Origin: Chitinophagaceae bacterium
Lineage (GTDB): Bacteria > Bacteroidota > Bacteroidia > Chitinophagales > Chitinophagaceae
Assembly: GCA_017307755.1 (NCBI GenBank)
Contig: JAFKGQ010000019.1
Span: 129,001-193,000, forward strand
DNA length: 64,000 nucleotides
Direction of reading: 5' to 3'
Positions 35,181 through 43,524 of the stretch are shown one piece after another. A model generated the notes under the pieces. That model had not been told where the DNA came from. It saw only the letters and a program-made list of their open reading frames with translations, and made no database searches. The translations under genes and the position numbers were made by a program. Position 1 is the first letter of the stretch. Each line of letters opens with the position of its first letter.

Positions 35181-37150
35181 TATCCCCTTTGTCTCAAAAA
35201 ATTCCGTATCCGCATCTCTCCCCTCTTCCGTTGTCTTTCGATGTCTTCCAGCGTACTTATCTCACGGACGGCATCTATCCTCTTCCATTGCCCCTGATCA
35301 TGCCGCAGCCATCCGCCCCCGCCACTGCGGATAAACACATCCCCGATCGTGTCCGTATAAAAAGGCTCGGGCGTAGTCCTGCCGATCCTGTCCGTCCGCA
35401 ACCGGTAAACATTATTCGCATAAGTTATATTCTCCACCCGGCTGACGTCCTGCTCATAAAGCCCATGACCGCTGAAATGATGCCAGATATACGGCGGACG
35501 ATAGGATGCTGCTCCCCACCAGCCGCCGGTGAGATCCTTATTGCCACCCATGTTGCTGTTAAACCAGCAGGGATCGAGGGCGGCTCCCAGACACCAGCCA
35601 AACCAGGGATTATAGGACATATTGAACCCCCAGGTCCAGGGCCGGGGGTAGCCGGCATTACCGGCCCAGGAAGGATAGTCCCAACCTGTGCCATATACAA
35701 GGGTAGGACCGTCGACATAAGCATTGAGATAACCCGAGGTATATCCGGTATGGATATAATCCGGCGTAGTACCGAATATGACGACATATTTGCAGAAATA
35801 GACGGGACAGGAAGGAGGGATCAGGTCCACTTCTTCCGGCCGCTCCTCGCAGACAATCCAGGGCCCCGAGGGACTACCCGCGCTGAACCAAACGCCTTTG
35901 TCCAAGCAGTAATATTTATTCTTTTCCCGCAGCACCACGGTTGCGGTATTGAGCGCATATTGCAGATGCGTACCCGGTATATCCACGAATTTCGGCGACC
36001 CGTCAAAACTGACGGAAGTGGTGGCCCCTGCACGCGATATGACGGCCGTCTGCGGCAGCAGCGCATCTACGATGGCCTCCCTCGCGGCATCCGTCCCGGC
36101 AACACTGGCTAGCACATTGTCCTTGGGAGAGCCTTCGGGTATCCTCGCAAAATCCGCCGGCAAAGCATCCGCGGCTACATACTGCCACGGACCGTCGAAA
36201 CCTGCGGCGGCATACCAACGGCCGGACAGCAGGATATAATACCGGCGCCCCACCGTATCCAGGAAAATATTGTTTTCCGTATTCGTCGCATATTGAAGCC
36301 CTGTCCCGGGAATACGTTGGAACGCGGGCTTCCCTCTTGTCTGGACAAGTTCCGCCGGAGGAGCGCTCACAATGATCTCCTCTACAATTTCGGCGCCTTC
36401 GCGAAGGGTGTCGGTATGCATGGAAGCAGCTTTCATCGCACCGAAGAATGCTTGAGCGCGCCGCATATCGGGTGCGATATAACCGGTGTAGTTATACGGC
36501 CCGCTGGCCGATGGACCTATATACCAGTGATGCCCGCCATACAGGTAAAACCAGCCGTCCTCCGACTCCATGATTGTGTTGGGCGTATTGATCACCCTGT
36601 TCACACCCCAGACGGGATGACGGTTCATCCTGGGCACACCGTCTATAAACACTAGGATGGAAGGCCGCGTCGCCACAATGATATGGGGCGGATCGTGCTT
36701 GTACTGACGCGCAAACTCCTGATCCTGCCCGCCGGGACGCAGGGGCAGGGAGCTTACCAGTTCATCCAGCGGTATATCGATGGTCGCACCGGGGATCCCG
36801 CATTCCAGCGTCTCTTTGAGATAGTCTATCCTGGCGGAATCAGGCGGACCCGAAAGACAAAGCACCAGCACGTTAGCCAGTAACACGGACACCCGCCGCT
36901 CATCCTTATCGATGTCCACCAGCGCCAACGCCTGAAAACTGCCGTACCTTGGCAAATCCTTTCCTTTCTCTACATAAGAGATCGGCGCCTTGAACCGCAG
37001 CGTATTCCCCGAAAAAGAATCGGCCTGCGGCTGATAGACATAAAGGATGCCACCGTCTGCGCCGATGATGGACCGCGGCCATCCACCCTGGGCGTCCAAC
37101 GTTCCGGTAGCTGCCAGGCCGCCCAGCAGCAGCAGAAATATCTTTTTCAT
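35180..37150 (-). CDS. Secreted protein with repeated W/Y-GPW modules, function unknown
   Basis: 656 aa. Signal peptide 1-20 (TLDA-QGG). It holds at least three related modules with an aromatic pair and a G-P turn: HHWYIGPSASGPY (about 220), GRWYAAAGFDGPWQYV (about 318) and GVWFSAGSPSGPW (about 425). A long Gly/Trp/Tyr-rich part follows (WDYPSWAG, WTWGFNMSYNPWFGW). Similar proteins are sometimes labelled carbohydrate-binding V/XII, but no activity is known. Its ATG overlaps the MlaD stop by 4 nt and its stop touches ftsH, so it is embedded in the operon. Confidence 0.7.
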   Translation of the reverse strand: MKKIFLLLLGGLAATGTLDAQGGWPRSIIGADGGILYVYQPQADSFSGNTLRFKAPISYVEKGKDLPRYGSFQALALVDIDKDERRVSVLLANVLVLCLSGPPDSARIDYLKETLECGIPGATIDIPLDELVSSLPLRPGGQDQEFARQYKHDPPHIIVATRPSILVFIDGVPRMNRHPVWGVNRVINTPNTIMESEDGWFYLYGGHHWYIGPSASGPYNYTGYIAPDMRRAQAFFGAMKAASMHTDTLREGAEIVEEIIVSAPPAELVQTRGKPAFQRIPGTGLQYATNTENNIFLDTVGRRYYILLSGRWYAAAGFDGPWQYVAADALPADFARIPEGSPKDNVLASVAGTDAAREAIVDALLPQTAVISRAGATTSVSFDGSPKFVDIPGTHLQYALNTATVVLREKNKYYCLDKGVWFSAGSPSGPWIVCEERPEEVDLIPPSCPVYFCKYVVIFGTTPDYIHTGYTSGYLNAYVDGPTLVYGTGWDYPSWAGNAGYPRPWTWGFNMSYNPWFGWCLGAALDPCWFNSNMGGNKDLTGGWWGAASYRPPYIWHHFSGHGLYEQDVSRVENITYANNVYRLRTDRIGRTTPEPFYTDTIGDVFIRSGGGGWLRHDQGQWKRIDAVREISTLEDIERQRKRGEMRIRNFLRQRG

Positions 37151-38148
37151 CTTTTCACGGTATTTGTAGCTTGTTTCTTCTTTTGCTTTTCCAGCCGGCG
37201 GAAATATCCGCGGAAGAGGAAGTTGTGCTTCAACGCTTCCATGTTTTGATTAAAGCCATCCGTACCCTGCCGTATATTTTCAAGGCTGGCATTTAATTTT
37301 ATCACCATCTGCGAATCCCGCAGCAAGGCATTGGCAGTACCCTTGCCTTCTTCTATATCCCTGCGCACCTGCTGCGCCATCTCATCGAGATGGGTGACGA
37401 GGTCGTTCGCCCCTTTACCTGCCCTGTCGATGGTCCGCGCCGCCTGATCCAGGTCGTGATAAAACGCGGTATCGGTCAGCAGTTGCCCGACAGACCCCCT
37501 GCCTTCTTTGGCACCGGCGATCATTTCCCGGATATCCTGGGTGAATTGCCGCGTATAGACGGTAGCACGGTCGATATTGGCAAGGGATGCACGGAGATGA
37601 ATGTCCAGGCTGGTGTCATTCAGCAACGACCAAAGCCCGGTGCTGCCCTTGATCCTTTGCATCGTGCTTCTCAGATCCTCGGAAATGTCCGCGATATTGT
37701 TGTTGGTACGGGCCAGCACCTGCAGCATCTCGTCGGTGTTCACGATCCTTTGCGTCGCCAGCATAGTCCCGTCGGTGACACCCGGCGCAGCAGCCCTCGA
37801 AGGGACGATGTTGATGATCTTGTTACCCATGAGCCCTTCCGTACCGATGGAGGCCATGGCATTGACATGAATAAAAGGCTGTACCTTCTTTTCTATCAGC
37901 ATGGTGACCTCGATGGTCGTATCATTCAGGATCTCGATGCTTTTCACCGTCCCCACCTGTATGCCGGAATAGCGGATGTTATTCCCTTTCATCAGCCCGC
38001 TGATATTGGAAAACCTCGCCTTCAGCTGGAAGTTGGACCCGAAAAGGCTTTGGTTCTTCCCGACCCAATAAAGGGTGAGTATGAGCAGGGACAACCCTGC
38101 CAGCACCAACAACCCCAGCCTGATATTATTTTTTGTTTGCTCTTCCAT
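37147..38148 (-). CDS. mlaD: MlaD/MCE-family lipid transport protein
   Basis: 333 aa from the ATG at 38148, 10 nt after the ATPase gene. One N-terminal TM (about 6-25), then an MCE domain (about 35-115; KARFSNISGLMKGNNIRYSGIQVGTVKSI) and a long helical tail. MCE proteins form hexamers that shuttle phospholipid between membranes. Longer than E. coli MlaD (about 183 aa) because of the helical tail, which is common outside Enterobacteria. Confidence 0.88.
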   Translation of the reverse strand: MEEQTKNNIRLGLLVLAGLSLLILTLYWVGKNQSLFGSNFQLKARFSNISGLMKGNNIRYSGIQVGTVKSIEILNDTTIEVTMLIEKKVQPFIHVNAMASIGTEGLMGNKIINIVPSRAAAPGVTDGTMLATQRIVNTDEMLQVLARTNNNIADISEDLRSTMQRIKGSTGLWSLLNDTSLDIHLRASLANIDRATVYTRQFTQDIREMIAGAKEGRGSVGQLLTDTAFYHDLDQAARTIDRAGKGANDLVTHLDEMAQQVRRDIEEGKGTANALLRDSQMVIKLNASLENIRQGTDGFNQNMEALKHNFLFRGYFRRLEKQKKKQATNTVKR

Positions 38149-38158
38149 AACCAATATA

Positions 38159-38935
38159 TTATTCAAAGAATTGTTTGACGGCCGGGTCGTCGCTCCGGCT
38201 GAGTTCATCATAGGTGCCGGTGCAATAGCTCTTTCCATCCATCAGCAGGACGATCTTGCTGGCCGTTAGCTTTACGCAATGCATGTCGTGCGAAATGATA
38301 ATTGAGGACGTATGGTACTTCTTCTGTACATCCATTATCAGCATGCTGATCTCCTTGCCGGTGACGGGGTCCAGGCCCGTGGTAGGTTCATCATACAATA
38401 TGATCTCAGGTTTCAGGATCAGGGTCCTGGCAAGGGCGATACGCTTTTTCATCCCTCCTGACAGCTCTTCCGGCATCATATCCACCGTATGCGCAAGCCC
38501 GACATTCTCCAGGGCCTCATGCACCATCGCATCCATATCCTCCCGGGTGGTCTCGATCCAGTGACGTCTCAACGGGAATTCAAGGTTCTTCCTCACGGTC
38601 ATGGAGTCATACAACGCATTGCTTTGAAAAAGGAAACCGACCCTGGCCCTCATTTTATCCATCTCTTCATGATCCAGTCCGTTAATGTCTTTGTCCAGTA
38701 CGACGATGTCGCCCTTATCCGCTTTCATGAGCCCGATGATGCATTTGATCAGCACAGACTTCCCTACCCCACTGCGCCCCAGCACGACCACGTTCTCCCC
38801 CTTCTCCACCTTCATGCTGAAATCCTTGAGCACTTCATTAGTCCCAAAGCTTTTGTAGACATGTTCGATGACAATGACAGGCTTTTCTTCCGAAGGATGA
38901 TTGTTGGTTGTTATGGGCAGCGTTTCGGTGTTCAT
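38159..38935 (-). CDS. mlaF: MlaF-type ABC ATPase
   Basis: 258 aa. Walker A GRSGVGKSV, signature LSGGMKKRIALAR, Walker B IILYDEPTTGLDPVTG and switch His in IISHDMHCV; the GMKKR signature and TTGLDPVTG are typical of Mla/Ttg2-type ATPases. Powers the MlaE permease (6-nt gap) for retrograde or anterograde phospholipid movement. Confidence 0.92.
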   Translation of the reverse strand: MNTETLPITTNNHPSEEKPVIVIEHVYKSFGTNEVLKDFSMKVEKGENVVVLGRSGVGKSVLIKCIIGLMKADKGDIVVLDKDINGLDHEEMDKMRARVGFLFQSNALYDSMTVRKNLEFPLRRHWIETTREDMDAMVHEALENVGLAHTVDMMPEELSGGMKKRIALARTLILKPEIILYDEPTTGLDPVTGKEISMLIMDVQKKYHTSSIIISHDMHCVKLTASKIVLLMDGKSYCTGTYDELSRSDDPAVKQFFE

Positions 38936-38941
38936 ATCCTG

Positions 38942-39712
38942 TCAGTTTAACCCGACGAGGTCCGTCATCTGGACGACGATCAGGTCGATGATAAAGATCA
39001 TGATGGAAGACACGACGACAGCGGAGTTGGCCGCCCGCCCCACCCCTTCGGTGCCCTTGCTGGAGTTATAACCTTTATAGCACCCGATGATCCCTACGGC
39101 AAGCCCAAAAAGAAAGGTCTTGATAAAAGCCGGCAGGATATCCCCGAAAGCAAGATTGTCTATCACCTGTCTGAAGAAAAGGGTAAAGCTGGTAACACCC
39201 CGGATATTTACACCCAGATAGGCGCCCATCAGCGAAATACCATCGCTAAGCACCACCAGCACGGGGAGCATCAACGTCGCGGCCGTCACCCGGGTGACGA
39301 CGAGATATTTAAAGGGGTTCGTGCCGCTTACTTCCATGGCATCTATCTGTTCCGTCACCTTCATGGACCCCAGCTCGGCGCCAATGCTGCTGCCGATCTT
39401 GCCGGCGAAAATAAGCGCGGTGATCACAGGCCCGATCTCACGCACGATCGCAATGCCTACCATGGCAGGCAATTGGGATTCAACGCCATAGTCCACCAGG
39501 GAAGGGCGTAGCTGCATGGTCAGCACCAGTCCCATGATAAAACCCGTAAGACCCACCAGGGGCAGGCTCCGGTTGCCAATCATATAGCACTGACGGAACA
39601 TCTCGGCGATCTCATAACGAGGCTTGCCGCCTTCTTTGAAAAAACGCCCGGCGAAGCGGGACATGTCACCGGTGACAGTCAGAAATTGCCTGAATTTTAC
39701 AGGAAGTTCCAT
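38942..39712 (-). CDS. mlaE: MlaE-type ABC permease
   Basis: 256 aa from the ATG at 39712; the predicted transcript start near 39726 rules out the longer in-frame start at 39796. About five TMs; the family segment FAGKIGSSIGAELGSMKVTEQIDAMEV lies mid-protein. First gene of an operon MlaE-MlaF-MlaD-secreted protein-FtsH-MgtA, all within short gaps or overlaps, under tandem dyads. Confidence 0.92.
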   Translation of the reverse strand: MELPVKFRQFLTVTGDMSRFAGRFFKEGGKPRYEIAEMFRQCYMIGNRSLPLVGLTGFIMGLVLTMQLRPSLVDYGVESQLPAMVGIAIVREIGPVITALIFAGKIGSSIGAELGSMKVTEQIDAMEVSGTNPFKYLVVTRVTAATLMLPVLVVLSDGISLMGAYLGVNIRGVTSFTLFFRQVIDNLAFGDILPAFIKTFLFGLAVGIIGCYKGYNSSKGTEGVGRAANSAVVVSSIMIFIIDLIVVQMTDLVGLN

Positions 39713-39730
39713 AATTAAGCATATATAGGA

Positions 39731-39826
39731 CAATAGTACTTCGAATCGGGAGCCTTCGGGATGAGCGCTGTCAACCCATTCCCTGACAATTGTCATTGGC
39801 CGCGCCCTTTAAACATCGTTGATTTG
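39731..39826. promoter_or_regulatory. Bidirectional promoter: two dyads 22 bp apart (MlaE operon / USP)
   Basis: TGAGCGCTGTCA (39762-39773) and TGACAATTGTCA (39784-39795), both perfect; the second is a full palindrome. Leftward -7 TACTATTG (39738-39731) is 29.5 bp from the first; rightward -7 TTGATTTG (39819-39826) is 29.5 bp from the second. Each dyad is proximal for one gene and distal for the other. Confidence 0.85.
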
Positions 39827-39851
39827 GGGTATCAACATTTATACATTATAT

Positions 39852-40688
39852 ATGAAAAAGATTATAGCGGCTTTCGACGGGCTCCGTTTCTCCGAAAGCA
39901 CCCTGGAAGAGGCCATCCGGCTGGCCCGGCAACACAACGCCCACCTCGTCGGCGTATTCCTGCACGAATTCACCACCCGCGGCTTCGTAGTATATGAAGC
40001 CCTGGTAGGACAGACCGGCGGCACAAAAGAGCTGTTCGAAGAGCTGGAAAAAGAGGACGCGGCTACCTATAGAGCGTCTGTCGATACTTTCGAGGCGGCC
40101 TGCCGGGAAGAAGGCGTTCCCTACAGCATCCATAAAGACAAACGGTCCGCCCGCAAGGAATTGCTGCACGAAAGCGCATTTGCCGACCTGCTCGTTATCG
40201 ATCCGGAAGAAACCTTCTCTTATATCGAAGAGGAAATACCGGGCTGGTTTATGAAAAGCATCCTCCATGAAGCGCATTGCCCCATCTGGCTGGTGTCGAA
40301 AAAACAAGATCCTATCCAGCGGCTGATCTTCCTGTACGACGGATCACCCTCCTCCATGCAGGCGATAAAGATGTTCACCTATCTCTTCCCGGACATGTCC
40401 GGAAAGGAGGCGCTGGTACTATCCGTAAAATCGGGAACGCTCAACCTGCATGTCCCGGACAACAAGCTGATTCGTGAATGGATGAAGAGACACTATCCCC
40501 GCGCTGACTACAAGGTGGTGCAGGGCGAAGTATCCGATCTGGTAACCCTTTGCAAGGAACAGGGGTCCGAAGTCCTGGTCGTGGCCGGCGCCTATGAAAG
40601 GAATCGGTTCTCCAACTGGTTGCATCCCAGCCTGGCCGATGATTTGATGCGACAGTTGAAGGCGCCTTTGTTCATAACCCATTGTTAA
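39852..40688 (+). CDS. Universal stress protein, tandem UspA-like domains
   Basis: 278 aa from the ATG at 39852. MKKIIAAFDGLRFSESTLEEA opens domain 1; FADLLVIDPEETFSYIEEE and CPIWLVSKK end it. Domain 2 starts FLYDGSPSSMQAIKMFTYLFPD and ends VLVVAGAYERNRFSNWLHPS and PLFITHC. The glycine loop is degenerate (GAYERNRFS), so ATP binding is uncertain. Predicted leader 21 nt. Confidence 0.86.
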   Translation: MKKIIAAFDGLRFSESTLEEAIRLARQHNAHLVGVFLHEFTTRGFVVYEALVGQTGGTKELFEELEKEDAATYRASVDTFEAACREEGVPYSIHKDKRSARKELLHESAFADLLVIDPEETFSYIEEEIPGWFMKSILHEAHCPIWLVSKKQDPIQRLIFLYDGSPSSMQAIKMFTYLFPDMSGKEALVLSVKSGTLNLHVPDNKLIREWMKRHYPRADYKVVQGEVSDLVTLCKEQGSEVLVVAGAYERNRFSNWLHPSLADDLMRQLKAPLFITHC

Positions 40689-40691
40689 AGC

Positions 40692-40720
40692 AGAAAGGCG
40701 GGCCTGAGGTCCGCCTTTCT
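40692..40720 (+). terminator. Likely terminator between convergent genes
   Basis: 10-bp stem AGAAAGGCGG (40692-40701) and CCGCCTTTCT (40711-40720) just after the USP stop codon. The T content after the stem is modest on the plus strand; read leftward the stem ends in a similar way, so it could serve both genes. Confidence 0.6.
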
Positions 40721-40745
40721 ATTAGTCCTTCGGCTTATCCTTCGA

Positions 40746-41147
40746 CTAGTTCTTTACCGTGGTCGTATACAGACGGTCGATCTTATACACCTTGTGAAAA
40801 ATATCATACGCAATCAGCTCCTTGTCCTCTTTAAAATTGGCATCCAACGCATCGTGGAAAGGATGCGCATTGGGAAAGGCCTTTTTCAGATTTGTCTTCG
40901 TCAGCTCCTGCAGCACATTCGATGAACTGGTAGTAAAAAAATACTTCGGCACATACCTTTCAATCTCCTTGGGGGAATGAGAAGCGTGCTGATACTTGTA
41001 GATCACGATCGGTTGTCCGGCGTTCAGGACCGTATAACCTTTTTCTTTCGTTGCCATTGCAGAAGTGACATCCTTTTGCTGGGCCATTACTTTGACCCCC
41101 GCGAACACGATCGCAAAAAATACTGCGAGCGATACCATTTTTTTCAT
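40746..41147 (-). CDS. Small secreted protein, function unknown
   Basis: 133 aa. Signal peptide 1-22 (cleavage VMAQ-QK). The mature part is mixed alpha/beta with several His (YKYQHASHSPKE; NAHPFHDALDA) and no Cys. No family was recognised. It has a full-strength tandem-dyad promoter of its own, so it is a target of the same control as the stress proteins; predicted leader 38 nt. Confidence 0.65.
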   Translation of the reverse strand: MKKMVSLAVFFAIVFAGVKVMAQQKDVTSAMATKEKGYTVLNAGQPIVIYKYQHASHSPKEIERYVPKYFFTTSSSNVLQELTKTNLKKAFPNAHPFHDALDANFKEDKELIAYDIFHKVYKIDRLYTTTVKN

Positions 41148-41172
41148 AATAAAATTGTTTAATTGTTATGAT

Positions 41173-41180
41173 TAACTTTG
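41173..41180 (+). promoter_or_regulatory. Possible -7 box of the CDP-alcohol transferase gene
   Basis: TAACTTTG fits TAnnTTTG exactly, on the plus strand, about 85 bp before the ATG at 41265. No dyad lies 29-31 bp upstream, so this would be a promoter outside the regulon. Confidence 0.35.
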
Positions 41181-41189
41181 TTTTTACCA

Positions 41190-41254
41190 CAAATAAAAAA
41201 AATTCACGCCGCGGATCACCTGATCCCCGTCAACGCCATTTTTGATTATTATCA
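41190..41254 (-). promoter_or_regulatory. Tandem dyads and -7 box for the small secreted protein
   Basis: TGATCCCCGTCA (41221-41232) and TGATTATTATCA (41243-41254), both perfect, 22 bp apart. -7 box TTTATTTG (41197-41190, minus strand) is 29.5 bp from the proximal centre. No matching -7 box exists on the rightward side. Confidence 0.8.
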
Positions 41255-41264
41255 TCCGGCATGT

Positions 41265-41858
41265 ATGAACAGACCAGCCCGTTATATGGTAAATGGCATC
41301 ACGCTCTATCGCATTGCGACGGCGCCGGTTCTTCTATTCCTCCTATGGCGGCATGAGCTGCACTGGTTCAAATGGCTGCTGGCGGCCAGCTTCTTCACCG
41401 ATGCCATCGACGGCTATCTCGCCCGTAAGTACAAGGTTACCAGCATTGCCGGCGCCCGGCTGGATTCCATCGGTGACGACCTTACTGTACTGGTGGCTAT
41501 CATCGGCATGCTGGTGCTCAAATGGGAATTTGTCCTGCGTGAAAAAATCATTCTGCTGATACTCTGCGGACTATTTGTCATACAGCTCGTCCTTGCATTG
41601 GCGAGGTACGGCAAACAAAGCAGCTTTCATACCTTGCTTGCCAAGACGGCGGCTGTGCTACAGGCAGCATTCCTGCTGCTGCTGTTCTTCCTCCCGCAGC
41701 CGCTGTATATCCTTTTTTATTGCATGGCCGTCGCAACAGCCCTGGACCTGGGAGAAGAGATCATCCTGGTTCTGTTATTACCGCAATGGGAGACGGATGT
41801 CAGGGGATTATTTTGGGTGGTGCGCCGACAGCGGCGCCAACGCGCTAAAAAGCAGTAA
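41265..41858 (+). CDS. CDP-alcohol phosphatidyltransferase
   Basis: 197 aa from the ATG at 41265 (41286 also possible). The family motif D-G-x2-A-R-x8-G-x3-D-x3-D is complete: DGYLARKYKVTSIAGARLDS then IGDD. About six TMs and a basic C-terminus (RRQRRQRAKK). Joins a CDP-diacylglycerol or CDP-alcohol to an alcohol, as in phosphatidylglycerophosphate synthesis. The acceptor cannot be read from the sequence. Confidence 0.88.
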   Translation: MNRPARYMVNGITLYRIATAPVLLFLLWRHELHWFKWLLAASFFTDAIDGYLARKYKVTSIAGARLDSIGDDLTVLVAIIGMLVLKWEFVLREKIILLILCGLFVIQLVLALARYGKQSSFHTLLAKTAAVLQAAFLLLLFFLPQPLYILFYCMAVATALDLGEEIILVLLLPQWETDVRGLFWVVRRQRRQRAKKQ

Positions 41859-41860
41859 TA

Positions 41861-42901
41861 TCATCGTAGTTGTCGTAAATATCCATTCATCAGGCGCAGG
41901 TATTTACCGGCCTCCGCCAGCGCGGCCCTCTTTTCCCCCTCCGTCCCCGCGCTACGAGCCCTTAAACTATTGACCTTCGCTCTGACATTGGCCCTGTAGC
42001 TCTTGTAATAGACAAACAACCGCTCATCTTCCACTGTCTCCAGCGCAGGGAAATGAGCCTGGTAGGCCTTTACAAATGTTCGCGCCAGGTCTTCCCTTCC
42101 AAAGGCATCCAGGTCCATGCACAAAAAAGCGTTCTCATTCAAAACGTCTATTTGCCGGAGATCGTCGCTGAATTCGATACAGTCGAAGGGTTGCGGTGTC
42201 TCCAGCAGAAAGATATTCCGCGCATGCAGATCGCCATGACAATCCCGGGTATATCCCTGCGCAATCCTTTCCTTCACCCTTTTGCAATGCGCCTCCGAGA
42301 AGGTATCCGAGATCCCGATGGCCTCACGGATCGACGAGCCGGCCCCCAGAAATTCCTCCTCCGACCTCAGGTCCGCAAACTTGCCCGGTATATCCCGGGG
42401 GTCCTTATGACGTATTATATCCGCGGTCTTATGAAAGGCGGCGATCCTTCCCGCCAGCATTTCCATATCCGCATGCGTCACCTCCCCTGCTTTCAACAGC
42501 TTGTCCATTCTCCGGCCGTCCTCCATCCGGCGCATATGTACGGCGTAGTCGATCACCTCTTGTATGTCGCAGCCGCCCCCCTCTTGTGAACCGTAGTCCA
42601 TCACCTCTCCCGGCCCATAGCCGATGGATATCTTTTCCGGGCCGTCGACCACAGGCAGGACATCCAGGTAAATGCCCTCCGTCAGCCGGCGGTTGAGCGC
42701 AAGCTCCTTCTCGCAATAAAATTTTCGCTGCTCCAACGTTGAAAAATCCAGGAAATGAAGATGGAGGGGCTTCTTGATCTTGTACACATCGCCGCCGGCC
42801 AGGATCACCCAGGATATGTGCGTCTCCGTCACCGATGTCCGTTCGCCGCCCTCCGACGACCTGAAGGTGGACAAAAGCTTATCTACCTGTTCACTTGTCA
42901 T
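41861..42901 (-). CDS. Aminoglycoside phosphotransferase-like kinase
   Basis: 346 aa from the ATG at 42901; earlier Met codons at 42910 and 42934 would overlap the kinase gene more. Kinase-fold features: VYKIKKPLHLHFLDF with nucleotide-binding Lys, catalytic loop HGDLHARNIFLLE and IEFSDDLRQIDVLNE. The target is unknown. Together with the P-loop protein before it (11-nt overlap) it reproduces, as two genes, a protein elsewhere found as one fused chain. Confidence 0.8.
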   Translation of the reverse strand: MTSEQVDKLLSTFRSSEGGERTSVTETHISWVILAGGDVYKIKKPLHLHFLDFSTLEQRKFYCEKELALNRRLTEGIYLDVLPVVDGPEKISIGYGPGEVMDYGSQEGGGCDIQEVIDYAVHMRRMEDGRRMDKLLKAGEVTHADMEMLAGRIAAFHKTADIIRHKDPRDIPGKFADLRSEEEFLGAGSSIREAIGISDTFSEAHCKRVKERIAQGYTRDCHGDLHARNIFLLETPQPFDCIEFSDDLRQIDVLNENAFLCMDLDAFGREDLARTFVKAYQAHFPALETVEDERLFVYYKSYRANVRAKVNSLRARSAGTEGEKRAALAEAGKYLRLMNGYLRQLR

Positions 42902-43394
42902 ACATTCCATGTTGAAGATACTCCAGGGCTTCATCCAGCATGCTGTCGATGTTCTCGTCGGTGGACCTCAGCACCAGGTGCTCATCCTCTAAGGGTTCCC
43001 ACTCCTCCCTGATCTCCCGGTAAACCTCGAAATTCGCATCGCTGTCCTCCCTCGGTCTTTTCAATCGCTCTCTTATCAGTTCTTCGTCGGCCACCACCTC
43101 GATAAAAGCCGTCTCGCCCAGCTCCTGCAAAGCCTGTGTAAATTTGTCCCTTATGCTCCGGGTATAAAAGGTAGCATCCAATACCACCTGTCTCCGGTCC
43201 GTCACCGACCGCTCAGCCAGCCGTAGCATTTCGTCATATACCATCAGTTTTTCCTCGTCCGTATAATGGAGGTCCGACAGCAATTCCTTCCGGATGCGGT
43301 CACTATTGATATACACAGCCTCCGTCAATTCCGCCAGCCGGACGGCAAAATAACTTTTGCCGCTGCCGGGCAACCCCATGACCAATACGACCAT
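42891..43394 (-). CDS. P-loop kinase (AAA_33/zeta-like)
   Basis: 167 aa. Walker A GLPGSGKS at residues 8-15, then NSDRIRKELL and VVLDATFYTRSIRDKF, as in small P-loop kinases of the gluconokinase/zeta-toxin type. First gene of the pair with the phosphotransferase-like protein. No antitoxin gene is near, so a toxin role is unlikely. Regulated promoter upstream; predicted leader 14 nt. Confidence 0.82.
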   Translation of the reverse strand: MVVLVMGLPGSGKSYFAVRLAELTEAVYINSDRIRKELLSDLHYTDEEKLMVYDEMLRLAERSVTDRRQVVLDATFYTRSIRDKFTQALQELGETAFIEVVADEELIRERLKRPREDSDANFEVYREIREEWEPLEDEHLVLRSTDENIDSMLDEALEYLQHGMYDK

Positions 43395-43412
43395 GATCTG
43401 AATAATTTACAA

Positions 43413-43508
43413 TGAAGATATAGGAATGCTTACTGCAATTTTATGACCAGGCTCAAAACCCCGGGTGAGCAGGATCATATAAACTTGTAATAGCAAAAGA
43501 TACCTTGA
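43413..43508. promoter_or_regulatory. Bidirectional promoter: two dyads 22 bp apart (kinase pair / M50 protease)
   Basis: TGACCAGGCTCA (43444-43455) and TGAGCAGGATCA (43466-43477), both perfect. Leftward -7 TATCTTCA (43420-43413) and rightward -7 TACCTTGA (43501-43508) each lie 29.5 bp from the nearer dyad. Confidence 0.82.
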
Positions 43509-43524
43509 ATAAAAATCATTGGTC

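Noticed and set aside
42891..43394. Zeta-toxin type toxin-antitoxin module
   Set aside because: The neighbour is an APH-like kinase, not a small antitoxin, and the P-loop protein resembles housekeeping AAA_33 kinases.
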